64,000 nt of DNA from Sphingobacterium yanglingense (GTDB lineage Bacteria; Bacteroidota; Bacteroidia; Sphingobacteriales; Sphingobacteriaceae): assembly GCF_004363245.1 (NCBI RefSeq), contig NZ_SNYV01000014.1, positions 558,001 through 622,000 of the forward strand, given 5' to 3'. This document shows positions 52,201 to 57,879 of this stretch, piece by piece. Within the stretch, counting starts at the first letter, position 1; each line of letters begins with the position of its first letter. The position numbers and the translations under genes were made by a program. Below the pieces are notes generated by a model that was not told where the DNA came from, ran no database searches, and saw nothing but the letters and a program-made list of their open reading frames with translations.

Positions 52201-52539
52201 CTCTACCTTAAATGCACGCAGGTAGGCCAACAGTTCCCATTGGTACTGCAGGGATATGGGGAAGGAGGATATCTGACTATCGCCATCCGTATCCGGATTG
52301 AGCACCAGACGCATCCCAAAGGGTAGGGGAAGACCAATACTTTTGCTAATGATATCCAGGCTATAAAAGGCGGAATCTCCACGTTGCGATCTGGAGTACT
52401 GCAAGTTTTTATAGTAGATTTTGCTCAGTATATTCTCCAGTCCCTCTTCAGCAAAATGTAGGAACTCCGGTAGGTCTTCCGTGCTGATGACCTCCGAGAG
52501 TGCCGGGTAGTAGCGTTTAGTTATGGTATTTGTCGGCAT
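46261..52539 (-). CDS. Giant beta-rich protein with LamG-like domain (2092 aa), possibly DUF6603-related
   Basis: The largest gene of the window, with no signal peptide. Residues ~1-240 are mainly helical. Residues ~240-1000 are a continuous amphipathic beta region with repeated Gly-rich strands (LPIGLVGSAAMRL-type, IPIPLGPTGLGIYGFRGLIG, GVNYRLPEGGSWDGGIISIKG, GAGAEFNFNKKFGPVSVGLGAF), recalling large DUF6603 proteins or a barrel/beta-prism. Residues ~1410-1640 resemble a LamG/concanavalin-like lectin domain (PGLIGYWKGPDPIDQTGNNN ... YVQITGTLSRATNKLSIYIN). The C-terminal ~350 residues hold further beta domains. It starts 80 bp after the last immunity gene. The function is unknown, and a cell-binding or shell component is an inference. 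Confidence 0.75.
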   Translation of the reverse strand: MPTNTITKRYYPALSEVISTEDLPEFLHFAEEGLENILSKIYYKNLQYSRSQRGDSAFYSLDIISKSIGLPLPFGMRLVLNPDTDGDSQISSFPISLQYQWELLAYLRAFKVEGFSFEPDAMFELGLQLFKLTDAEVIAHIINYFIDPELDIDAKFQNLVDSINFLYPSANLTLPVDEEPTAVILANLIRQNTNIPAAVSAVMFAIYILADGLEQTKANLQQFYQLIMPSGIESYIRNLITPKVRATVTLSAGIEFPHNILKPLDAQGNPDLNKKAVFKFVEATFYADTEAGMGSEIELSGSLLPGPCQIGNSGFVIDFQKAKLDLSKKKNIPEADLAGYGPDFTGLYVKRASVAYQGLGIEDTERPSIAIVADDLLIGTGGLSGRIALESEGYLYRKFGNFAVELNRFSVGFNKGQIQQCDIAGTLTLPGFKQGAGPAIIDIEAQVLDNGEFMVAAKPQTEFFTITLPNILNVHISKLQLGKEAKGFYIEVAGRLDFLAEIPGLGQVLPKQIEVQRFRIWDNGDMEFEGGSLVIPKAFRLKIGPVNIEVNQISFGAHSRMLNGVERKYRYFGFDGMVNTGRAGVKANGDGIKYYFTTDHNDTDKPFDHYTSIDAIGVEVTVPGNVSKENAAFYLKGYLSMSNPDPSIIGSNAGVEYTGAVDFALPKIGLVGSAAMRLNPKIPAFIVDIGLELPIPIPLGPTGLGIYGFRGLIGQHYVPAKSATTPPLKEDATWWDYYKAKSKITGREGIEIDKFATKSGFSVGAGISLATSYDKGYTFSSKLFIMLGLPDVFLLQGQAGIIRNRIGLTKDVDPPFSALLAIDSKSVMTSLGVNYRLPEGGSWDGGIISIKGTMELAFFFKNSSAWYINLGRETPDSARIQAKVLSIFQVYAYLMISSKGINMGAGAEFNFNKKFGPVSVGLGAFIHIRSAISFKPMQLGGSINLGGYAYLKVWKFKFGISVAVILAAEAPNPFSIYGALVIGINLPWPFKDIKFKLELGWTFNKDNSALRQPIEILKLPSDAEGYMPVAAKNILSTEIFPVNYVRTQLPDGVTVNIPAPGHSSWKYNFNTPADVENITIPLDSYIDIDLLQAVKPGSASRIGGNANQLPSDYLQLVPTQKGLTDQVSHELQIAGLDIFSWNPTNNRWDPYYIYEAVTAIVDANNGEINLRELKDGYWQFDEPNRYNKIRLLSQNMFTMASELVSVGMELDGMNYNRKDLFCYENIEKQIRIDWTNDSLGLQYPDGSSRFKDGLTFQLKGLSAVVRQGTGSSINNLQIDQNNGTISIVLDQPLGYFGLEFGYNDNIGNIRYYTTREIPLFFGRKRKVEHLVKTSPLQPDPNGQSILYNQQNEPINKIVIELFDRKPLNFLGDLQIGGYYKLLDTPAQMYNHTIETKKSVSDTFLFNRALNGQEIVQGNTAQLPGLIGYWKGPDPIDQTGNNNGIFSNRPFSTDMYWSTSPIDWLEKRKGLSFVAKSDSLVVRNAANLIVENGDFSFGLTVMLGINDRGISTLLTKVFEENSSGYKKGFSLHIDRREEVLLYHDYRASTKLPKYTVLFTAYHGDSVSVNTASCEYTLDCETGFVPMTQYVQITGTLSRATNKLSIYINKEVKLETAIPAELEPSLSRSYRTELNAVTLQDLVTQQLISDNQITREGFITENQLVHTTLNRTIQPIWRPNTIFAVAIKVRDIVNKDTNGARQKNFVYGFRTAGPIGHFHQQSAVYKKLRNEDRADSFKLSNLKHYIDYERSFPDALGRFERSKPVFHADAEIALLFNKSYINAMYSNWATYQGAAAVQSKLTIQLLDPYGEALRPELQWEDMPEQLITDSNYKSLPPDQQALYLLNRAAIQDGCNLSPINISKRKKKGVYKFPMLLPNRLYTAVFESEYQPVGQALQTAEVHRFAVMTSRFATFEEQAANYTVHAIELNLEEQYIMDTVSRLWLDNYEANDTNIMRYAFKFDRVLFGGLKINKIDQFETTVIQPIINIDPTTQNKRIIAVLIHNPEPFNNPNLVEADRTDTLLLGKLNGPDFVKDDTVKAVHNRDTSAVLLSNDQLSILSDSYAFRFRYKKFDGEGYNSLFEEYISASVSITTT

Positions 52540-52619
52540 GGGTTTCGTTAACGTTTTTATGCTGAAATGATTTACTTATTTTATCCTCTTTAGTGAACTT
52601 ATATTAGATGTTATTCTAA

Positions 52620-53108
52620 TTAAAATGCACTTCCGCCAGCTTTGACGTATTGCACTTTCTTGTTTATAAATGTCGACAGGTTTGGCTGCATAGCCTCGTA
52701 CCATTGTCCTTCAGGTAAATGATTAGGATCATATTCCGCACGGTATACCACAGGATCATCCCCTTCTTCGAGAAAAACAAAGAGGAATTGGTCTAGAATA
52801 TTGTAGACATCGATGACCAGAAAAGGTCGGGTTAACTCTCTGTTCCATTCTTGCATGAATTTACGGACGTCTTGCTGCATTTTCTGTATAGAGCCTTGGT
52901 ATCCGTATTCCAAGGCATAGCATCGTTTTCCTGCGAGATATAATAATTCTCTCACAGCTAAAGGGAAAGCTAAGCCGTTGTTAAAAGACGTTTCGAGGTC
53001 GTTTATCTCTGTGATTGACAGGGAAACAATAGGATAACGATTATTCTCATCAGCGGCAGGATATTCGTAAGGGTTGTCTTGTAGCAGTTTAAGATATTTA
53101 ATTTCCAT
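52620..53108 (-). CDS. SUKH-like immunity protein, copy 1
   Basis: Protein of 162 aa, cytoplasmic, with a SUKH (SMI1/KNR4-like) layout. LSITEINDLETSFNNGLAFP is followed by LAVRELLYLAGKRCYALEYG (helix plus the G-rich turn of SUKH proteins), and a C-terminal strand-helix block PFLVIDVYNILDQFLFVF...DPVVYRAEYDP...LSTFIN. SUKH proteins neutralise many polymorphic toxins, including deaminases. It is the most diverged of three paralogues; its C-terminal half is nearly identical to theirs while its N-terminal half differs. An orphan toxin tail lies directly upstream on the same strand. Confidence 0.75.
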   Translation of the reverse strand: MEIKYLKLLQDNPYEYPAADENNRYPIVSLSITEINDLETSFNNGLAFPLAVRELLYLAGKRCYALEYGYQGSIQKMQQDVRKFMQEWNRELTRPFLVIDVYNILDQFLFVFLEEGDDPVVYRAEYDPNHLPEGQWYEAMQPNLSTFINKKVQYVKAGGSAF

Positions 53109-53120
53109 ATAGTGATTTGA

Positions 53121-53297
53121 TTATAAATCCGTTAAGTTGTTAAATTGTTTCATTATGCTGTTATCTTTCAAATGTATTTCTATTTCTTTCCCATATTGCC
53201 GTCCGACTTCCTTGAGGTAAGCCATATAGGCTCCACAGCTACTACATACTTTGAGGGTAGACTCTATTCGAATCACAAAACGATTGCCTTGGAACCA
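53121..53297 (-). pseudogene. Orphan toxin tail 1 (C-terminal fragment of the deaminase-like domain)
   Basis: In frame from TGG at 53295-53297 this reads WFQGNRFVIRIESTLK then VCSSCGAYMAYLKEVG..., almost identical to the last ~55 residues of the 1123-aa toxin. It ends in a different tail, NSIMKQFNNLTDL. A TAA stop lies directly before the TGG and there is no start codon, so it is not expected to be translated alone. It lacks the Asp-x-Glu half of the active site. It is a displaced toxin 3' end. Confidence 0.85.
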
Positions 53298-53310
53298 TTA
53301 TAAATTAATT

Positions 53311-53799
53311 TTAAAATGCACTTCCGCCTGCTTTGACCCTTGCTACCACTTTGTTGATAAATGTAGAGAGGCTTGGTTGCATAGCTTCGTACCATTGTCC
53401 TTCAGGCAAATCATCGGGATCGTATTCAGCCTGATATACCACAGGATCTTCCCCTTCGTCGAGAAAAACAAAGAGGAATTGGTCTAGAATATTGTAGACA
53501 TCGATGACCAGAAAAGGTCGGGTTAATTCTCTGTCCCATTTTTGCATGAATTTACGGACGTCTTGCTGCATTTTCTGTATAGAGCCTTGGTAACCATAAT
53601 CTAAGGTATAGCAACTCTTTCCAGCAAGATATAATAATTCTCTCAACGCTAAAGGGAAAGGGAGACCGTTGTTAAAAGTCAGTTCTAACCCTTCTATTTC
53701 TCCAATTGATAACGGTTCAATATGATCAAAAATTCCGTCCGTAGCATTTGGCCAATGTGAGGGATAGTCTTGTAATGATTTTAAATACTTTATATTCAT
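53311..53799 (-). CDS. SUKH-like immunity protein, copy 2
   Basis: Protein of 162 aa paralogous to the copies at 52620 and 54004. The N-terminal part is LSIGEIEGLELTFNNGLPFP then LALRELLYLAGKSCYTLDYG. The C-terminal 75 residues differ from copy 3 at only two positions that I can see (QKWD for QEWD, SAF for SPF). The N-terminal ~30 residues are its own (PSHWPNATDGIFDHIEP). It is flanked on both sides by orphan toxin tails, so it is one unit of a ~690-bp tandem array. Each unit probably protects against a variant toxin tip. Confidence 0.78.
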   Translation of the reverse strand: MNIKYLKSLQDYPSHWPNATDGIFDHIEPLSIGEIEGLELTFNNGLPFPLALRELLYLAGKSCYTLDYGYQGSIQKMQQDVRKFMQKWDRELTRPFLVIDVYNILDQFLFVFLDEGEDPVVYQAEYDPDDLPEGQWYEAMQPSLSTFINKVVARVKAGGSAF

Positions 53800-53815
53800 A
53801 ATAATCGAGTGTTTT

Positions 53816-54003
53816 CTATAATTTATCGATACTTTCCATTTTTAACATTTTACCGTTATCTTTCAAATGTATTTCTATTTCTTTCCCATATTGTCTTCCG
53901 ACTTCCTTAAGGTAAGCCATATAGGCTTCACAGCTACTACATACTTTGAGGGTAGACTCTATCCGAATCACAAAACGATTGCCTTGGAACCTTGTCTCTA
54001 AAC
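53816..54003 (-). pseudogene. Orphan toxin tail 2 (C-terminal fragment of the deaminase-like domain)
   Basis: From about 53992 the frame reads RFQGNRFVIRIESTLK then VCSSCEAYMAYLKEVG, matching the active toxin, and ends with its own tail NGKMLKMESIDKL. Identity starts at the same point as in orphan tail 1. The frame is also open upstream through the 3' end of the copy-3 immunity gene, with an ATG at 54088, so a short chimeric product is formally possible. The Asp-x-Glu half of the active site is absent. Confidence 0.82.
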
Positions 54004-54492
54004 TTAAAAAGGACTTCCGCCTGCTTTGACCCTTGCTACCACTTTGTTGATAAATGTAGAGAGGCTTGGCTGCATAGCTTCGTACCATTGCCCTTCGGGT
54101 AAATCATCGGGATCGTATTCGGCCTGATATACCACAGGATCTTCCCCTTCGTCGAGAAAAACAAAGAGGAATTGGTCTAGAATATTGTAGACATCGATGA
54201 CTAGAAAAGGTCGGGTTAACTCTCTGTCCCATTCTTGCATGAATTGACGTACTTTTTGTTGCATACTTTCAATGCTTCCATCATATCCGTAATCTAAAGC
54301 ATAGCAGTATCCTCCGGCAAGAAATAATAATTCTCTAAGCGCCAAAGGAAATGTATCACCTGAGTTATAGGTCTGTTCGAGACTTTCGATTTCATGAATT
54401 GGTAATGGCTCTATCTCATATGTGCTACCGCTCACAGCATAGGGGCTACGTGCAGGATAGTCTTTTAGGGGTACTAAATATTTTATATCCAT
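54004..54492 (-). CDS. SUKH-like immunity protein, copy 3 (cognate to the 1123-aa toxin)
   Basis: Protein of 162 aa directly behind the toxin gene with a 9-bp gap, the position of a cognate immunity gene. It shows LPIHEIESLEQTYNSGDTFP then LALRELLFLAGGYCYALDYG and the shared C-terminus PFLVIDVYNILDQFLFVFL...YQAEYDPDDLPEG. The LAGG turn is the closest of the three copies to the SUKH consensus. Cytoplasmic and without a signal peptide, it would bind the toxin domain in the producing cell. SUKH membership is by motif and length. Confidence 0.8.
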   Translation of the reverse strand: MDIKYLVPLKDYPARSPYAVSGSTYEIEPLPIHEIESLEQTYNSGDTFPLALRELLFLAGGYCYALDYGYDGSIESMQQKVRQFMQEWDRELTRPFLVIDVYNILDQFLFVFLDEGEDPVVYQAEYDPDDLPEGQWYEAMQPSLSTFINKVVARVKAGGSPF

Positions 54493-54501
54493 TATATATT
54501 T

Positions 54502-57500
54502 TTATTTTAAAAAATCTTTAAACGAAAGTACATCACCGTTATCTTTCAAATGTATTTCTATTTCTTTCCCATATTGTCTTCCGACTTCTTTAAGGTAAGC
54601 CATATAGGCTTCACAGCTACTACATACTTTGAGGGTAGACTCTATTCGAATCACAAAACGATTGCCTTGGAACCAAGCTTCCTCTAGAAAGTGGAAAATA
54701 AACTTCATCTCGGTATCGTTTAGTCGTTTTTTTCCTTCTGCATCTATTGCTTGAGCTTTAAATGCGTTAAATTTGCTCTTAGAGGAAGGTGAAATATCCT
54801 TTACAAAAGATGGAGGCTGTCCACCAATAAAGTTATTTCCTATATTTTTTGAAGATAGATATATATCCCATCGTGAGGGAATAATAATGGGTGTATTTCC
54901 GTCGTAAATATCCACTTTAGTAAGTAGAACATTCATTTTTTGTGCATCAGATTTAAGTAATGTATTCATACCTTGCAACTCAGGGGCTGTTCCATCCATA
55001 AGTGCGGTGATACGCTGCTTGCTGACGGTCTCGTGTTCAGTTAGTTGTCGCCTGAATTGTGTAGCTAGCTTTTCACGGGATAGACTATTTTTAACTTGCA
55101 AAAATAGGATATGCTGATCTGATAGATTAGCTCGCATAATATCGAAAATATTATCTACACTCAGTTTGTCCAATGCTCCATTTTTGGTTATCGAGAAGTG
55201 CGTTTTCATAAAGTCTACCAACAGAGCAGGACGCTCTTTTATTCTGCTGATGATTTCAGAAACTTCTGCGGATTTTAGCTTGAATATAAAGGTTTTGAGC
55301 ATATCGTCCCAAGCCTTGGGATCCAGTGCCTCAAATACATTCTTTGCATCCACTTCATCATATAGTTGCACTACCCGAGTCATACGGCTTTGGTTTTGAT
55401 GAAGTTCCAGTAAAGTAGCTAGTTTTCTCAGTGGACGTTCTACACCGGCCTTTGCTAGTGTTAACCAGGTCTGTAGTACAGCGGTGTCATTGAGCAGATG
55501 TATCTGCTCAATTTTAGAGAGACCATATTGTCCCATGAAGAGTTTTCGATAACTATCTGTCAACTCAGGACTATTATTGAACCAATTGCGAATGGTCAAA
55601 GCATCGTGTTCGAGTAGAAAGTGGTCAAAAGTATTAACGTCATTTAATGAGCGCGTACGGAACAATGCAATCAGTTCGGCGGCATCAGGATCTATTGTGA
55701 CTCCTGTAGGGAGTCTGATAAATGCTTGATAAGCGTCTTCTGCCGCTTGCGCTGTAAGTTGGTTTGCCTTTATAGATACTCCAGCGGCTGCAATAGAGGC
55801 ACATAGCATGAGGAATTGTAACTTCTCCCATACTTCTCTTTTGGCGGGATCGTTTTCCTCTGTTTCTAGATACACACCTACATTAGCAAGCATCCCTGCT
55901 GTCATAGAAATGGCTTCTCCCGCTGCGGTGATGCCCCGCCATAATAGGACGGATGTATTGGGGTCGAGTATTTTTGTCCGAAATAAAGCCTGTCCTAGTT
56001 TGGTAGCATATTTTATATGTCTGAGATGACGTAACAAGCCTGTTCCACCGGTACCAAAGAATAAGGCCGCTTCTATAACTAAGTTAATACCAAGATCAAC
56101 CAAGGCGTCAAAATCTCTGAGTTTGTCGTATTCTTTAATATAATGAATCAAGAACGCCGGATAAACAAGTGTATCCAGTAACTGGAGCTCCTGATTCGCG
56201 TGATAGTTTGTTAATACGATCGGTTGGTACAGATGGTATTTTCCAAGATCCTCATAAATAGGGATTGTCTTGGTAACTAGGAGATCAGTTTTTGTGCTTA
56301 TACTAGTCTGTACTTCATAACGTGTACAGGCTTTAATCAGTATATTTTGACCTTCTATTTTTGTATCAAAATCATGCGCTTTACCTTTTTGCCTTTCCTC
56401 AATTACAATGTCGCTACTTATGATCTCTATAATTAGCTCTGGGTTAAATACAGGGTTATCTGACCAGAAATCAACGGGGAGATCTGGTGGAGGAGGAATG
56501 TATTCCCAATTATATTTAGATTGTTTCCATATCTCATAAATAGCATAATTGAAATATTTTCTATTTGGTTTCTCGTCAACAAACCAATTTACAATTGTGT
56601 AACGTTCTAATCTTGCATCATCTAAAAGTTTATATAATACTTCAAAATTAGTAATGCTTTTGTCTTTTACAGTATCTTTGATAAATAGAAAATCCAAAAA
56701 ATCTTCTTTATTACCTTCAAGTTTCGCAATAGCAGCCACAACTTTTACAAGGCTTTGTTCGCGCTCTTCACCTAGTTTTTGTTGTGCCAAAAATTCTTTT
56801 GTAGCAAGTAATAGCGCAGAATAGGGTAGCGCAAGCAAGGCCCTGTCAGGAATTATGTAGAGTAAATCAAATAATAGGTTAGTTTCTTGTCCTGCCGAAT
56901 TATTGCTCTCAAAACTGTATGTGTATAATGCTGAATATAGTGTGAGTAAGGTGTTATAATATTTTCTTAATTCACCAATATCTAATGTGTTTAATGTTGG
57001 CGCTGGCAAAGCCTTGTGAATCTGTTCTGTAGGTGCATTGGGATCATAGTAATAACACCAGTGCTTTTTTATATAGAATACAATCTTTTCTAGCGTGGTG
57101 CCAGGAAGATTACTGATGTCCTCTTCTAGGGAGTCTGCATACCCATCCACACGTTGGATGTTTATCACATCCTTCATTCTTTCCTCTAATATTTCGGTAG
57201 TAATAAAGTGTATTTGGAAAGAAATTAATGTAAAGATATGTTTGTACCTCGATGTTAAAGTTGTATTAGCATTTTGAAATATAAAATGATGGAGGAAATT
57301 GTTTTTGTAAAATACACCGTCGGGAGTGGACTTCGAGTCAATATCTACCACTTCCTTTAGGTTGCTCTCTGGTATATCTATTTCCAGAATGAGGCTATTG
57401 TCAACAAGGTCTTCTTTTCTATAGTTTTTCACTAAATTATTTTCGGATTTGGACTCTAGTTGAAAAGTAAATTGCGCTTTGCTAAAGTAATAATCGAAGG

Positions 57501-57873
57501 GTTGCCAATTATACAAGGTGTCTATCGTAATTGTTTCTCCTACATTTGCAATATATTTTCTTAAATCAATTTTTTTTTGACGTAAATCAGCTATGGGAAA
57601 ACCTGTGGACAAAATGCCGTTTGGTTGAATGTAAGTTAAGTAATCACGCTCCATGTAATATCCTTCCAAATCGGAAAAACTACTACGATCTTGTTGCTTA
57701 AAATCGGAAAGGGTGTAATACCTACAGTGATTTTCAGTTTCTATCTCACCATATTTAAATATATATATAAACCGAAATAAAAAACCATGAATATCAAATA
57801 GTATTTTTTCTGGAGGGAAAAAGGAAGCTGGTAGTTTTACAGGGGTACCATCATATAAGATAACTACTTTCAT
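54502..57873 (-). CDS. Polymorphic-toxin-like protein with C-terminal deaminase-fold domain (1123 aa)
   Basis: Large protein without a signal peptide. Residues ~1-240 are beta-rich and not recognised, and ~240-560 are largely helical. Residues ~610-740 hold hydrophobic helices (VDLGINLVIEAALFFGTGGTG, GEAISMTAGMLANVGVYL, FLMLCASIAAAGVSI) that could aid membrane passage, and ~740-1010 are helical. The C-terminal ~100 residues look like a nucleic-acid deaminase: Asp1053-Thr-Glu1055 (NDTEMKFI) and Cys1084-x-x-Cys1087 (VCSSCEAYM) fit the zinc and proton-relay motifs of BURPS668_1122-type toxin deaminases (PF14424-like). Followed by SUKH-like immunity genes and two orphan copies of its own 3' end. 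Toxin activity and target are inferred. Confidence 0.72.
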   Translation of the reverse strand: MKVVILYDGTPVKLPASFFPPEKILFDIHGFLFRFIYIFKYGEIETENHCRYYTLSDFKQQDRSSFSDLEGYYMERDYLTYIQPNGILSTGFPIADLRQKKIDLRKYIANVGETITIDTLYNWQPFDYYFSKAQFTFQLESKSENNLVKNYRKEDLVDNSLILEIDIPESNLKEVVDIDSKSTPDGVFYKNNFLHHFIFQNANTTLTSRYKHIFTLISFQIHFITTEILEERMKDVINIQRVDGYADSLEEDISNLPGTTLEKIVFYIKKHWCYYYDPNAPTEQIHKALPAPTLNTLDIGELRKYYNTLLTLYSALYTYSFESNNSAGQETNLLFDLLYIIPDRALLALPYSALLLATKEFLAQQKLGEEREQSLVKVVAAIAKLEGNKEDFLDFLFIKDTVKDKSITNFEVLYKLLDDARLERYTIVNWFVDEKPNRKYFNYAIYEIWKQSKYNWEYIPPPPDLPVDFWSDNPVFNPELIIEIISSDIVIEERQKGKAHDFDTKIEGQNILIKACTRYEVQTSISTKTDLLVTKTIPIYEDLGKYHLYQPIVLTNYHANQELQLLDTLVYPAFLIHYIKEYDKLRDFDALVDLGINLVIEAALFFGTGGTGLLRHLRHIKYATKLGQALFRTKILDPNTSVLLWRGITAAGEAISMTAGMLANVGVYLETEENDPAKREVWEKLQFLMLCASIAAAGVSIKANQLTAQAAEDAYQAFIRLPTGVTIDPDAAELIALFRTRSLNDVNTFDHFLLEHDALTIRNWFNNSPELTDSYRKLFMGQYGLSKIEQIHLLNDTAVLQTWLTLAKAGVERPLRKLATLLELHQNQSRMTRVVQLYDEVDAKNVFEALDPKAWDDMLKTFIFKLKSAEVSEIISRIKERPALLVDFMKTHFSITKNGALDKLSVDNIFDIMRANLSDQHILFLQVKNSLSREKLATQFRRQLTEHETVSKQRITALMDGTAPELQGMNTLLKSDAQKMNVLLTKVDIYDGNTPIIIPSRWDIYLSSKNIGNNFIGGQPPSFVKDISPSSKSKFNAFKAQAIDAEGKKRLNDTEMKFIFHFLEEAWFQGNRFVIRIESTLKVCSSCEAYMAYLKEVGRQYGKEIEIHLKDNGDVLSFKDFLK

Positions 57874-57879
57874 AACAGA

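Noticed and set aside
54502..57873. Rhs/YD-repeat or contact-dependent (CdiA) toxin
   Set aside because: No YD repeats, filamentous haemagglutinin repeats, signal peptide, PAAR or VENN motif is visible upstream of the toxin tip.
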